In this document: positions 33,736-42,521 of the stretch, piece by piece
Position numbering within the stretch: position 1 is the first letter of the stretch
Layout of the letters: the number at the start of each line of letters is the position of its first letter
Source: an uncultured Bacteroidales bacterium
GTDB taxonomy: Bacteria; Bacteroidota; Bacteroidia; Bacteroidales; Paludibacteraceae
DNA: 64,000 bases
NCBI GenBank assembly: GCA_900316845.1
Contig: ONEG01000004.1
Location: 124,001 to 188,000 of the forward strand
Direction: 5' to 3'
Notes under the pieces: generated by a model
What the model was told of the DNA's origin: nothing
The model's database searches: none
What the model saw: only the letters and a program-made list of their open reading frames with translations
Made by a program: the position numbers and the translations under genes

Positions 33736-34611
33736 ATGAAAACATTTCCAGCTTCGCAGTTAATCATCAATGCGGATGGTTCTGCGTTTCATCTGCATCT
33801 CAAACCTGAGTTTTTGGCAGACAAAGTGATCTTGGTGGGAGACCAGGATCGAGTAAATATTGTAGCTTCTTTCTTTGACGAAGGATCGATAGAGTGCGAC
33901 GTACAGAGCCGCGAGTTCCATACCATCACCGGTAAGTTCCAGGGCAAGCGTATCTCTTGTATCTCGACGGGTATCGGTACCGATAACTGCGACATCGTCA
34001 TGAACGAGATTGATGCGCTTGCGAACATCGATTTCGCGACCCGCACGGAGAAGGCGGAGAAAAGAAGCCTCGACATCGTACGTATCGGTACGTGCGGCGG
34101 AATGCAGGAGGATATTCCTCTGGGTACATTCCTGGTGAGCCAGAAGAGCATCGGTTTTGATGGTGTCTTGGCTTTCTATCACGACCGCGACAAGATTTCT
34201 GATCTGGGCTTTGAGAAAGCTTTTGTCGATTTTGTGGGCTATCCGAAGAAAGCTGCTGTGCCGTATGTGGTAGCAGCTAATCCTGAGTTGGTGGACCGCA
34301 TTGCGAAAGATGATATGATGCGCGGTTGCACGATTGCTTCGAATGGTTTCTATGGTCCGCAAGGACGTGTGTTGCGCGTCGATCTGGCGGTTCCGGATAT
34401 CAATGAGAAGATTACCGACTTCCGTTACGAGGGTCAACGGATTACCAACTATGAGATGGAGGGTTCCTGTATCGCAGGTTTGGCACTCCACATGGGTCAC
34501 CGTGCTATGACTGTCTGCTGTGTTATTGCTCAGCGTAAGATCGAGGCTGCGAACACCGACTACAAACCGCGTATCAAAGAATTAATCAAGACCGTATTGG
34601 AGAGAATCTGA
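33736..34611 (+). CDS. Nucleoside phosphorylase (uridine phosphorylase-like)
   Basis: 291 residues, PNP_UDP_1 fold. Phosphate/ribose sites are visible in LVGDQDRVN, STGIGTDN, RIGTCGGMQEDIPLGTFLVS and the nucleoside-binding YEMEGSCIAGLA. It cleaves a nucleoside with phosphate into base and ribose-1-phosphate; uridine is the likeliest substrate but is not proven by sequence. The sugar kinase follows 20 bp later. Confidence 0.88.
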   Translation: MKTFPASQLIINADGSAFHLHLKPEFLADKVILVGDQDRVNIVASFFDEGSIECDVQSREFHTITGKFQGKRISCISTGIGTDNCDIVMNEIDALANIDFATRTEKAEKRSLDIVRIGTCGGMQEDIPLGTFLVSQKSIGFDGVLAFYHDRDKISDLGFEKAFVDFVGYPKKAAVPYVVAANPELVDRIAKDDMMRGCTIASNGFYGPQGRVLRVDLAVPDINEKITDFRYEGQRITNYEMEGSCIAGLALHMGHRAMTVCCVIAQRKIEAANTDYKPRIKELIKTVLERI

Positions 34612-34631
34612 TTTCTCTTGATCTTCCGTTT

Positions 34632-35732
34632 ATGAAAGAGGTATTACAACATTTCGCTATCACTAATGAAGTTGGTGAGGCACAGCCGTTACGTATCGGT
34701 TTTATCAATGACTCATTTATTGTTCCGGCGAAGCGCGTCGGCGAACGGTCGTACTGCTTACAACGTATCAACCACCGCATTTTCAAGAATGTAGATGGGT
34801 TGATGCGGAATATCCAGTTGGTCACAGATCATATCCGTGAGAAGTTAGAGACAGCCGGAGTGAGCGATGTGGAGAGAAAAGTGCTGCAGTTGGTGCCGAC
34901 GAAAGACGGGAAGTTGTATTACCGAACGGAAGGTGGTGATTATTGGCGGTTGTACGTGTTGGTAGAACCGGCTACTTCGCAGGAGAAAGTGACACCTAAG
35001 TCTGCAGAGTTAACCGGTGAAGCGTTCGGACGTTTCCAGCGGCAATTGGCGGATCTGCCTTTTGACGCGTTGTGCGAGTCCATACCTAATTTCCATAATA
35101 TGGAGTTTCGGTTGCAGGAGTTGGATGAGGCGATAGAGAGAGCTAAGAGCCTTCCGCCTTCAGATGTCCGAAAGAAGCGGTTAGAGGCATGCAGAGATAT
35201 TATTGCTGAGATTGACAAGAGGAGAGATGAGATGTGTCTGGCAGAGCGGTTGTTCCGGGAAGGGAAGTTGCAGAAACATATCAACCACTGCGATACGAAG
35301 GTGAATAATGTGCTCTTTGACGAAGCCGGCAGACCGATTTGTATCGTGGATCTGGATACCGTAATGCCGGGGTTTGTGTTCAGCGATTTCGGCGATTTCA
35401 TGCGGACGGCGGCGAATACAGGTCTGGAGGATGATCCGAACTTAGATAATATCCATGTGGATTTAGAGGTCTTTGAGGCGTACGCCCGCGGTTATCTGAA
35501 GGAGGCTACGTTCCTGACGGAGTTGGAGAAAGAGTTGCTGCCATATGGATGCCGGTTGCTGAGTTACATGCAGACTGTGCGGTTCTTTACCGATTATCTC
35601 AACGGGGATACGTATTATAAGATTGCGTACCCGGAGCATAACTTAGTGCGTACAAGAGCGCAGTTGAGGCTCGTTGAGGAACAGGAGAAAGCAGAAGAGC
35701 AAATGAAAGAGATAATCCGGAGATTATCTTAA
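34632..35732 (+). CDS. APH-family sugar kinase (NahK-like)
   Basis: 366 residues, aminoglycoside phosphotransferase/choline kinase fold. The catalytic loop HCDTKVNNVLFD and metal loop IVDLDTVMPG are intact. Sequence features (INDSFIV, YCLQRINHRIFKN, YRLLSYMQ-type ending) fit the group that includes N-acetylhexosamine 1-kinase, so phosphorylation of GalNAc or GlcNAc at C1 is the best guess. It is co-directional with the phosphorylase and followed by a CBM9-like gene. Confidence 0.82.
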   Translation: MKEVLQHFAITNEVGEAQPLRIGFINDSFIVPAKRVGERSYCLQRINHRIFKNVDGLMRNIQLVTDHIREKLETAGVSDVERKVLQLVPTKDGKLYYRTEGGDYWRLYVLVEPATSQEKVTPKSAELTGEAFGRFQRQLADLPFDALCESIPNFHNMEFRLQELDEAIERAKSLPPSDVRKKRLEACRDIIAEIDKRRDEMCLAERLFREGKLQKHINHCDTKVNNVLFDEAGRPICIVDLDTVMPGFVFSDFGDFMRTAANTGLEDDPNLDNIHVDLEVFEAYARGYLKEATFLTELEKELLPYGCRLLSYMQTVRFFTDYLNGDTYYKIAYPEHNLVRTRAQLRLVEEQEKAEEQMKEIIRRLS

Positions 35733-35770
35733 TTTACCATTTGGTCATTTACCATGTACCATTTATTTGG
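35732..35770 (+). repeat. 7+8-bp tandem array between the sugar kinase and CBM9 genes
   Basis: ATTTACC, ATTTGGTC, ATTTACC, ATGTACC, ATTTATTTGG fill the spacer up to the Shine-Dalgarno-like GGAG. Confidence 0.8.
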
Positions 35771-35776
35771 AGATTT

Positions 35777-36346
35777 ATGACTTACAAGATAGATCAGGTT
35801 AATTGGCCGGAGGCTTTTCCCGAGAAGCAGGAGGTGGTAGTGGAAGTGAATAACGACCATGAGCGGCTGTTTCTGAAATGGCATGTGAAAGGCGAACAAC
35901 TGCGCGCTGTAACCACGGAAGATCAAGGGCCGGTGTGGGAAGACAGTTGCGTGGAGTTTTTCTGCCAAGTTCCGGGCGAGAAGCATTATTGTAATTTCGA
36001 GTGCAACTGTATAGGTGCGATGGTCGGATCGAGACGGCTGAGCCGCACGGACGATATACAGCCATTTTCGAAAGAGGAGATGGCGCGTATTGAGAGGAAG
36101 TGCAGCTTTGCGCGTGAGGCTTTTGAAGAGAAAGACGGGATGTTTGAGTGGGAAGTAGAATTAAGCATACCGCTGGATTTGATTTTTAGAGAGCATAAAC
36201 CGGTGTTTCCTCAGGCGTTACTGGCTAATTTCTATAAGTGCGCGGACAAGACGAAAAAGCCTCATTTCCTGAGTTGGCAACCGATATCGTTGCCGAAACC
36301 TAATTTCCATTGCCCGGCTTTTTTCGGGGAGATTGTTATAGTGTGA
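35777..36346 (+). CDS. CBM9-like carbohydrate-binding protein
   Basis: 189 residues from the ATG at 35777, preceded by GGAG at 35769-35772; the earlier in-frame ATG at 35741 is inside the tandem array. Resembles family 9-like modules (LFLKWHVKGEQLRAVTTED, VWEDSCVEFF, WEVELSIPLDLIF, NFHCPAFFGEIVI). No signal peptide is seen, so it may be cytoplasmic or exported by another route. Function uncertain. Confidence 0.78.
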   Translation: MTYKIDQVNWPEAFPEKQEVVVEVNNDHERLFLKWHVKGEQLRAVTTEDQGPVWEDSCVEFFCQVPGEKHYCNFECNCIGAMVGSRRLSRTDDIQPFSKEEMARIERKCSFAREAFEEKDGMFEWEVELSIPLDLIFREHKPVFPQALLANFYKCADKTKKPHFLSWQPISLPKPNFHCPAFFGEIVIV

Positions 36347-36353
36347 GATGCTG

Positions 36354-36397
36354 AAGCATTCGATGAGCATTCGATGAGCATACGATCAGCATTCGAT
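36354..36397 (+). repeat. 11-bp tandem array (AGCATTCGATG)
   Basis: CGAT at 36361, 36372, 36383 and 36394; twin of the array at 24001. Confidence 0.85.
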
Positions 36398-36482
36398 TGG
36401 GTACTTAGGCAATGCTTAGTTAAGAGAGAATTTGGAGAGAAGAGAAGCAATCCTTTTGAAAAAGGAACAAGCTGAGAAAATG

Positions 36483-36513
36483 AAAAGGCAGTCACGAGTG
36501 TGGCTGCCTTTTT
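36483..36513 (+). terminator. Intrinsic terminator after the CBM9-like gene
   Basis: 13-bp stem (AAAAGGCAGTCAC, loop GAGT, one G-U) ending in T residues. The rest of 36347-36571 holds the array, a small TCCTTTT/AAAAGGA hairpin and nothing else that I can see. Confidence 0.85.
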
Positions 36514-36571
36514 GGGGGGATGAGACGACCTTTTTGTTTGGTCGTGATTTTAGGTGTAAACACCGGGATTT

Positions 36572-36703
36572 TTAGATTGGTTGAACGCCTGAGCCGGAAC
36601 CTCCGTATTGGAGGTTTCCACCGCGGACAGAAACGACGCAGATGGTGTTCATGAGACAAGTTTGCTGAATTGTCGTTTTGGGTTGATTATATATCTTTTT
36701 CAT
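36572..36703 (-). CDS. 43-residue small protein with Gly-rich end
   Basis: ATG at 36703, stop at 36572. Begins MKKIYNQPKTTIQQTCLMNT and ends with a GGN..GGSGSG segment. This style (MKK-Y-x-P start, glycine-rich tail) is familiar from unannotated small Bacteroidota proteins, but I cannot name a family. It lies 41 bp downstream of the beta-helix gene on the same strand and may be co-transcribed. Confidence 0.6.
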   Translation of the reverse strand: MKKIYNQPKTTIQQTCLMNTICVVSVRGGNLQYGGSGSGVQPI

Positions 36704-36744
36704 AATAGTTGTCATTTAAAGGGTTAAACAAATCTCAATTCAGG

Positions 36745-39630
36745 TTACTTAATCATTATACCCATTGCATTATAGCGTACACCATCGCGAATGATGATGA
36801 GTTGTCCGTTCTCGAGGTATTTACCATCGTTCTTAGCATCATTGATGAGGTTGATTGAGGTGGCTTCACCCGTTCGCTCGATGATGTTCATACGTCTGAT
36901 AACCGGAGCAGCTGCGCCATGGATAGTGAACCAAGCGCGGAATCCTTTAATCGGAGTGTCCACTTCGGGGTAATAAAGTGTGTTGTCCGGACCGAGGTAT
37001 AGAATGTCGGTATTGGCAGTAAGGGTCGTAGAAACGAATGTGCCAACGAAGTTTGCGTTTGTCTTAGTCGTGGCAGACGGAGTGGCACATTTGAATTGAA
37101 CACCAGTAAAGATCGGATTCACGATATCCGTATAGGGCTTAATGAATACCGGTGTACCTTGGTAAATGTCGCTGGAGTTGTTGAGTGTAACATTCAGGGC
37201 CTCGCCTTCAGCAGTAGCGTCTCCGAGGGTGTAAATCTCTACATCATTTCCAAAGACAGCTTTGCATTGGCTATAAGAAACAGCGAACGGCAAGCAGAAG
37301 GTGTTGTACATACCGGCTCTGAGCGTACGGATGATTTGTACGTCGTATGTGTTTTCATCGTTGACTTTACTTGCCCATGCGGAGTTGTCTGTTGCGTTCT
37401 CGGAAATAAATAGAGAGTTAGGAGATTCTGTGACTTCGAAGCTAACCAGATAACCGTGCGAATAATAAGTTGTGTTCTCTACCTTCACGAAGTAGTTACC
37501 GGCAGGAAGAGCGAAATAATGAGTGATCGTTTGGGCTCCGCTATGAGGATTATTTTCGTATGAGTCAACGGGATTCTCGGCATCGTCCTTGATAGAAATT
37601 CTGTAGCTCTGTCCATTGTCACTATTGACATTCATAGTGAAAAGGAAGAGGCCGTCGTGGTCGGTTGCTATAGCCCACTGTGCCCATTCTCCGAGAGGGT
37701 TGGTGTCACCGATAGGAGCGAAATACAGATTACCGTCGGTGACATGTGCATTTGCGCTTAAAACGGCTTGGTTGAACGGTAGCACGTCAGGAAGATTGAT
37801 TGTAGAGGAAACAACCGGCGCAAAGATGAGAGAAGTGATTTTCGCGATAGAACCACTCGGAGCGTTGGTCACTTTGACGATGTAGTTCTTTCCTCCAACA
37901 AGATTGATGCGTCCTAAAGCGAGCGCCAAAACGCCTGTTGAAGAAACATACGAGCCTTCCGTAACAGAAGCGACAGCCGGTTCAGCTTCGTTCTCAAATA
38001 CCTCAACGGTCAGGCCGTGTGCATTAGGAGCGTCGATGTTGAGGGTGATGTCATAGAACGCAGTTTCTGAAGTAGAGATGTTCCACTTAATCCATGCTGA
38101 GGATGTACCGGAGGACGGGAACTGGATGTAATCTGCATCGCGGGTACAACCAGAGAACAAGGCGTCGGCGATGTTCAGGGTAGTGTTGGCAGAAGGAGAA
38201 ACAGGGATAACTGCTCCGCCGATGTAAGAGAGGGTGATATTATCAATTTGAGCAGAAGTCCATGCTTGATCATCATTCAGAGTAATAGTGTAATCACCTT
38301 CTGTTGGGATAGAAATAGATCCTGGCAGAGTAGATGCTTGTTCGGACAATTCGCCAACACTAATACCATCTGCATCCAATATTTCAACTTTAAGTTTATG
38401 CACGGTAGGGCTTCCAGCATGTAAGTTAAGGGCAACTCCCACAACACAAGCCCTTTCTGCATGAATCTTCCACATTGCAGTACCGTTTGTGGATTTATTA
38501 TTATAATAAAGATACTCATTTACATCATCATACCAGATGTTTCCATTCAATTTTGCTTTGTCTCCAGTAAGTTGGTAAGGCGAAGCGAAATCGGTAGAAG
38601 GAAGGACGGGAGCTGTGTACCAACGCGGGTCGCCGAGGTCGGAACCATCAGTAGCAGCTGCTACAGCAGGAGAGATGGACATCGTAACCCAGTTGTTTGG
38701 GAATGTATATTTGTCGTTGGCAAGGTCGTTGAAAAGCGGATCAGCAGCTGCACAATTAGTAACTGTACAACCATATGCGATACCTGCACGCTCCTGATCT
38801 TTAGTAAAGTTGTATGTCAGACAGTTGGAAACAGAACCACCTCCATCGCAATAAACGGCGCGTTGGGCCAATTCAGTAGGGTGCATGAAAATACAGTTAG
38901 AAACGGAAACATCGCTTAAAAAATGTGTGCGAATGTTTGCATGTCCGGAATCAACACAAGGATTGTTATAGAAAGTACAATGGTCGATGATAACTTTGAT
39001 AGCGTCAGAAGTTGTAGATGTAGCTGTACTGAATGGACGAACCTCTATAATACTTCTCCAGTCGGTTAATGCAGTAGTATTCGCAAAGGTAGAATTCCTG
39101 ACAATTAATTGGTCACAAGTTTCTGTACCTTCAGTTATGCTTTGAGCGAAATAAATAGATTGTTTTTGGTTATTATGGAAATAACAGTTATTTACGTTTA
39201 AAGTGCCAGTATGAGTCCCTGCGTCTCCATAAATAACGATGTTTTTCATGTTACGGAACTCACATCCATCTAAGTTCAGGCTATTCACATTATACTGACG
39301 GATAATATAAGAATACGAACCCTGATCGCTTCCATCAAATATAATGTTTTTTATCACAACGTCTTTACCACCATCAACTTTAATATAAGTATGAAGTTGA
39401 ACGATAGGCGTAGCGCCTTCTGCAGCTTGAATTTCAACGCTTTTATTAAACTCAATGTAATTGTTATCGGTGTACGTACCATCTGCAAGGATAAGTACAT
39501 CGCCATCAACAGTAGTGGAGGCAGCCAAAGCATAACGAATCGTGTTTACGCCCGGCGCGATGTTGATTGTCTTTGCATTAGCGAAAAGTGATAGCACTAA
39601 TGCGGGGAGGAGTAGAAAAAGTTTTCTCAT
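36745..39630 (-). CDS. Large secreted beta-helix protein (polysaccharide-lyase-like) with the shared C-terminal tail
   Basis: 961 residues. Signal peptide (MRKLFLLLPALVLSLFANA). Residues about 20-320 form a right-handed beta-helix of the DUF4957/DUF5123 pectate-lyase-like type (VIKNIIFDGSDQGS, LNLDGCEFRNMKN, VIIDHCTFYNN). Then come at least two beta-sandwich modules; the first (SPYQLTGDKAKLNGNIWYDD) resembles modules in the protein at 50141-52111. The last 24 residues (YLENGQLIIIRDG, then YNAMGIMIK) are the shared tail. Likely an extracellular glycan-binding or lyase protein; active residues not identified. Confidence 0.78.
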   Translation of the reverse strand: MRKLFLLLPALVLSLFANAKTINIAPGVNTIRYALAASTTVDGDVLILADGTYTDNNYIEFNKSVEIQAAEGATPIVQLHTYIKVDGGKDVVIKNIIFDGSDQGSYSYIIRQYNVNSLNLDGCEFRNMKNIVIYGDAGTHTGTLNVNNCYFHNNQKQSIYFAQSITEGTETCDQLIVRNSTFANTTALTDWRSIIEVRPFSTATSTTSDAIKVIIDHCTFYNNPCVDSGHANIRTHFLSDVSVSNCIFMHPTELAQRAVYCDGGGSVSNCLTYNFTKDQERAGIAYGCTVTNCAAADPLFNDLANDKYTFPNNWVTMSISPAVAAATDGSDLGDPRWYTAPVLPSTDFASPYQLTGDKAKLNGNIWYDDVNEYLYYNNKSTNGTAMWKIHAERACVVGVALNLHAGSPTVHKLKVEILDADGISVGELSEQASTLPGSISIPTEGDYTITLNDDQAWTSAQIDNITLSYIGGAVIPVSPSANTTLNIADALFSGCTRDADYIQFPSSGTSSAWIKWNISTSETAFYDITLNIDAPNAHGLTVEVFENEAEPAVASVTEGSYVSSTGVLALALGRINLVGGKNYIVKVTNAPSGSIAKITSLIFAPVVSSTINLPDVLPFNQAVLSANAHVTDGNLYFAPIGDTNPLGEWAQWAIATDHDGLFLFTMNVNSDNGQSYRISIKDDAENPVDSYENNPHSGAQTITHYFALPAGNYFVKVENTTYYSHGYLVSFEVTESPNSLFISENATDNSAWASKVNDENTYDVQIIRTLRAGMYNTFCLPFAVSYSQCKAVFGNDVEIYTLGDATAEGEALNVTLNNSSDIYQGTPVFIKPYTDIVNPIFTGVQFKCATPSATTKTNANFVGTFVSTTLTANTDILYLGPDNTLYYPEVDTPIKGFRAWFTIHGAAAPVIRRMNIIERTGEATSINLINDAKNDGKYLENGQLIIIRDGVRYNAMGIMIK

Positions 39631-39670
39631 AGTGTTAAAAAATTTAAAGTTAATAATTCAAAAAACGATG

Positions 39671-39678
39671 CAAAGGTA
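39671..39678 (-). promoter_or_regulatory. -7 element of the beta-helix gene
   Basis: Minus-strand TACCTTTG about 40 bp before the ATG; no good -33 box. Confidence 0.5.
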
Positions 39679-39823
39679 CGAAAAAAATAAGGAACACGCG
39701 TGAGGGAATAAATGTTTTAAAACATATTTATAATTATTTTTTTTTGTTGAAAAAGTCCGTAAGCATTTATAAGCTATGCTTATAAGGGATAAAACGAAAA
39801 GGAAATGGAAATGTGATTTTTTG

Positions 39824-39841
39824 TTTCGTAATGTTTCGAAA
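39824..39841. promoter_or_regulatory. Candidate DeoR/AgaR-type operator upstream of agaS
   Basis: TTTCGTAATGTTTCGAAA matches the reverse complement of 53113-53130 at 17 of 18 positions. Confidence 0.5.
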
Positions 39842-39960
39842 GAAGAAAATCATCTGAGCGTTCAAATTGTAAGTTGCTGAATTATAGGCGATTACGATGT
39901 TTTTGTTTCGGAATTCAGCAGGTTCGTTTCGGAGATGTGTTATATAGCATATTTTATACG

Positions 39961-39992
39961 TGTGCGTAAGTGAAAATAAAATAGTAATTTTG
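39961..39992 (+). promoter_or_regulatory. Promoter of the agaS operon
   Basis: TGTG (39961-39964), 20 bp, TAATTTTG (39985-39992) with downstream GCG; the AGTAATTTTGCG core is repeated at the 53251 promoter. The leader is about 95 bp. Confidence 0.6.
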
Positions 39993-40092
39993 CGGTCGAA
40001 ATGAGTATAGACCGCTAACGCTGACGGAATACAGACCGGCTTGCGGCCTGACAGAGCACAGAAAACAAAACAATTAAAATTTCATAAGCAAT

Positions 40093-41214
40093 ATGAAAAC
40101 TGGATTTACATTCAAAGAGATTCATCAACAGCCTGCTATGTGGAGGAAAGAGATGGAGGCATTGTTAGCAAAGAAGGCGGAGGTAAGTGCATTCATGCAC
40201 AAGTATTTGACTCCTGAGACCGACGTTGTGTTATCGGGTGCCGGCACATCTGCTTTTATCGGCGATGCGTTGCAGCCTGTGATGCGTGGTATGTGGCAAA
40301 ACGTTCGTTCGGTAGCTACAACCGATCTGATCACTCATGCCGAGTATCTGTTGGACAAAGAGAGACCGTTGTTGCTGATCAGTTTTGCTCGTTCGGGAAA
40401 TAGCCCGGAGAGCGTAGGAGCGGTTAATCTGGCCAATAAGATTTGCAAGAACGTGGCGCATGTCTATATCACTTGTAACAAGAACGGCAAGTTGGCTCTG
40501 CAGGCAGAGGGCAAAGATAATATCTTGTTACTGCAGTTACCGGACGAGACGGACGACAAGAGTCTTGCGATGACGAGCAGTTTCTCGACAATGTTACTGA
40601 CCTGTCTGATGTTGGGCCGCATCGATCGTCTGGATCAAGATGTAGATATGATCGAGAAAGTGGCGCAGAATGCCGAGGCGGTGATTGCGAACTATGAAGA
40701 GAAACTGAGAGAGATCGCTGAGCGTCCGTTTGAGCGCGGTGTGTTCCTGGGCTCGGGTGCGCTGAAGGGTATCGCCGAAGAGTGCCATCTGAAACTGCAA
40801 GAGTTGACGGACGGCGCTGTGGTATGTAAGTTCGACAGTTTCTTAGGTTTCCGCCATGGTCCGAAAGCGGTGGTGAACGACAAGTCGATTGTTGTTTATC
40901 TGATGGTGGACGACGAGAAGGTACAGCGTTACGAGCGCGATTTGGTTCGTCAGGTAGATGCCAACAATAAGCCGGTAGCACAGGTGATTGTGATTGCAGG
41001 AAAGAAGCCGGAGTTAGAGGGCGTAAAGACAGATTTGGTTGTACAAATGCCTTATGGTCCAGATGAGAATGATTTCTACGGAATCGTCGCGTACGTGCTC
41101 GTGGGACAATTATTAGGCTTCTACGCGAGTCACGCGCACGGATTGAATCCAGACGCTCCGAGTGTGAGCGGAAACATCCACAGAGTGGTAGAGGGTGTGA
41201 CCATCTACGAATAA
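40093..41214 (+). CDS. agaS: AgaS-like galactosamine-6-phosphate deaminase/isomerase (double SIS domain)
   Basis: 373 residues with two sugar isomerase (SIS) domains: GAGTSAFIGDAL and SFARSGNSPESVG in the first, LGSGALKGIAEECHLKLQELT and GFRHGPKAVV in the second. This is the AgaS pattern; AgaS turns galactosamine-6-phosphate into tagatose-6-phosphate plus ammonia. It heads an operon with gatZ-like, esterase and pfkB genes, which supports a galactosamine or GalNAc route. Cytoplasmic. Confidence 0.9.
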   Translation: MKTGFTFKEIHQQPAMWRKEMEALLAKKAEVSAFMHKYLTPETDVVLSGAGTSAFIGDALQPVMRGMWQNVRSVATTDLITHAEYLLDKERPLLLISFARSGNSPESVGAVNLANKICKNVAHVYITCNKNGKLALQAEGKDNILLLQLPDETDDKSLAMTSSFSTMLLTCLMLGRIDRLDQDVDMIEKVAQNAEAVIANYEEKLREIAERPFERGVFLGSGALKGIAEECHLKLQELTDGAVVCKFDSFLGFRHGPKAVVNDKSIVVYLMVDDEKVQRYERDLVRQVDANNKPVAQVIVIAGKKPELEGVKTDLVVQMPYGPDENDFYGIVAYVLVGQLLGFYASHAHGLNPDAPSVSGNIHRVVEGVTIYE

Positions 41215-41224
41215 ATCCAAGTAC

Positions 41225-41288
41225 TATTTGGTCATGTACCATTTGGTCATTTATTGAATCATTTAGTCATTTAATCATTTATAAAAGT
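41225..41288 (+). repeat. ATTTGGTC-type tandem array filling the agaS-gatZ spacer
   Basis: Units ATTTGGTC, ATGTACC, ATTTGGTC, ATTTATTG, AATC, ATTTAGTC, ATTTAATC, ATTTATAA, mostly 8 bp with occasional shorter ones. Confidence 0.8.
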
Positions 41289-41291
41289 AAT

Positions 41292-42521
41292 ATGGCAAAG
41301 ACAGAAAATATCCTCCGCGTAATGGAGGAAAGAAAAAAAGCAACGGGAGTACCGATGACGTTATTTGCAGCATGTCCGAACTCCTTGTCAGTAATCAAAG
41401 CATCGTTCCGCGCGGCAAAGCGTAATAACTCGCCGATCTATTTTGCGACGACGCTGAATCAGGTGGACTGCGACGGCGGTTATACGGGTATGACGCAGGC
41501 AGAGTTCACGAAGATCTTAGCTCGTGAGGCTGCAGCGGTTCATTACACGGGTCCGTATGTAGTTGCTATCGATCACGGCGGTCCGTGGTTGAAGGACAAA
41601 CAGAGTATCGAGCGTTGGGATACCGAGCGCGCGATGGACGGCGTGAAGAAAAGTTACGAGGCGGCTCTTCTTGCTGGCTACGACCTCATTCACGTGGATC
41701 CGACGGTAGATATCTTCCTGCCCAAAGGCGAAATCATTGATATTCATGTTGTAGTTAAACGAACAGTTGAGTTGATTTTGCACGCCGAGAACTTCCGTAA
41801 GGCTCATGGCATAACTCCGATCAGCTATGAAGTAGGCACAGAGGAAGTTCACGGCGGTCTGGCAGACGAGAAGACGTTTGACACGTTCCTCGAGGGTCTG
41901 AAACAAGGTCTGCATGAGGTGGGTCTGGATGATATCTGGCCTTGCTTCATCGTGGGCAAAGTAGGAACGGATTTGCACACGACTTTCTTTGATCCGGAGG
42001 TAGCGCGCAAACTGACGGCAAAGGTTCGTCCTTACGGCAGTTATATCAAGGGTCACTACACCGACGATGTGGACAATCCGGAGGATTATCCGAAGGCAGG
42101 CATGGGCGCTGCGAACGTTGGTCCGGAGTTCACGATGAACGAGTACGAGGCGCTGGCTGAGTTGGAGGAAGAGGAGAAGAAACTCTACGCAGAGGGCAAG
42201 ATTGCGCAGTTAAGTCACATGACCGAAGTGCTCTGGCAATGCGTTTATGAGAGTAACCGCTGGAAGAAATGGCTGCACGGTGAGGAGGTCGGCAAAGACC
42301 TGAAGGAGTGTACCCCGGAGAGACAGTTATGGCTTGTGATGACCGGTTGCCGTTATATATGGCAGAAGCCGGAAGCGCTGGTTGCTCGTCAGACCTTGTA
42401 TGAGAACTTAGAGCGTCTGGGTATCCATGCAGAAGAGGTTGTGCTGATGCGCATTGAGCATAATATGGATAAATACTACAATGCATTCAATATCGTTAAT
42501 CTGAACGACTATCTGAAATGA
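41292..42521 (+). CDS. gatZ: GatZ/KbaZ-family tagatose-phosphate enzyme
   Basis: 409 residues, COG4573 type. Conserved segments: FAACPNSLSVIKASFRAAK, ATTLNQVDCDGGYTGMTQ, VAIDHGGPW and SYEVGTEEVHGG. In E. coli GatZ/KbaZ is the non-catalytic partner of the GatY/KbaY aldolase, but no gatY-like gene lies in this window. Some family members are reported to act alone as tagatose-6-phosphate 4-epimerases, which would feed fructose-6-phosphate directly. Its stop overlaps the esterase start by 4 bp. Confidence 0.88.
   Translation: MAKTENILRVMEERKKATGVPMTLFAACPNSLSVIKASFRAAKRNNSPIYFATTLNQVDCDGGYTGMTQAEFTKILAREAAAVHYTGPYVVAIDHGGPWLKDKQSIERWDTERAMDGVKKSYEAALLAGYDLIHVDPTVDIFLPKGEIIDIHVVVKRTVELILHAENFRKAHGITPISYEVGTEEVHGGLADEKTFDTFLEGLKQGLHEVGLDDIWPCFIVGKVGTDLHTTFFDPEVARKLTAKVRPYGSYIKGHYTDDVDNPEDYPKAGMGAANVGPEFTMNEYEALAELEEEEKKLYAEGKIAQLSHMTEVLWQCVYESNRWKKWLHGEEVGKDLKECTPERQLWLVMTGCRYIWQKPEALVARQTLYENLERLGIHAEEVVLMRIEHNMDKYYNAFNIVNLNDYLK

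Larger units (their letters stand above)
39631..40092. other. 462-bp divergent intergenic region
   Basis: It holds the beta-helix promoter, a TTATAAGC/GCTTATAA hairpin (39767-39785), a DeoR-type candidate operator (39824-39841), two loose TTTCGGA sites (about 39909 and 39928) and the agaS promoter. No gene seen. Confidence 0.7.
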
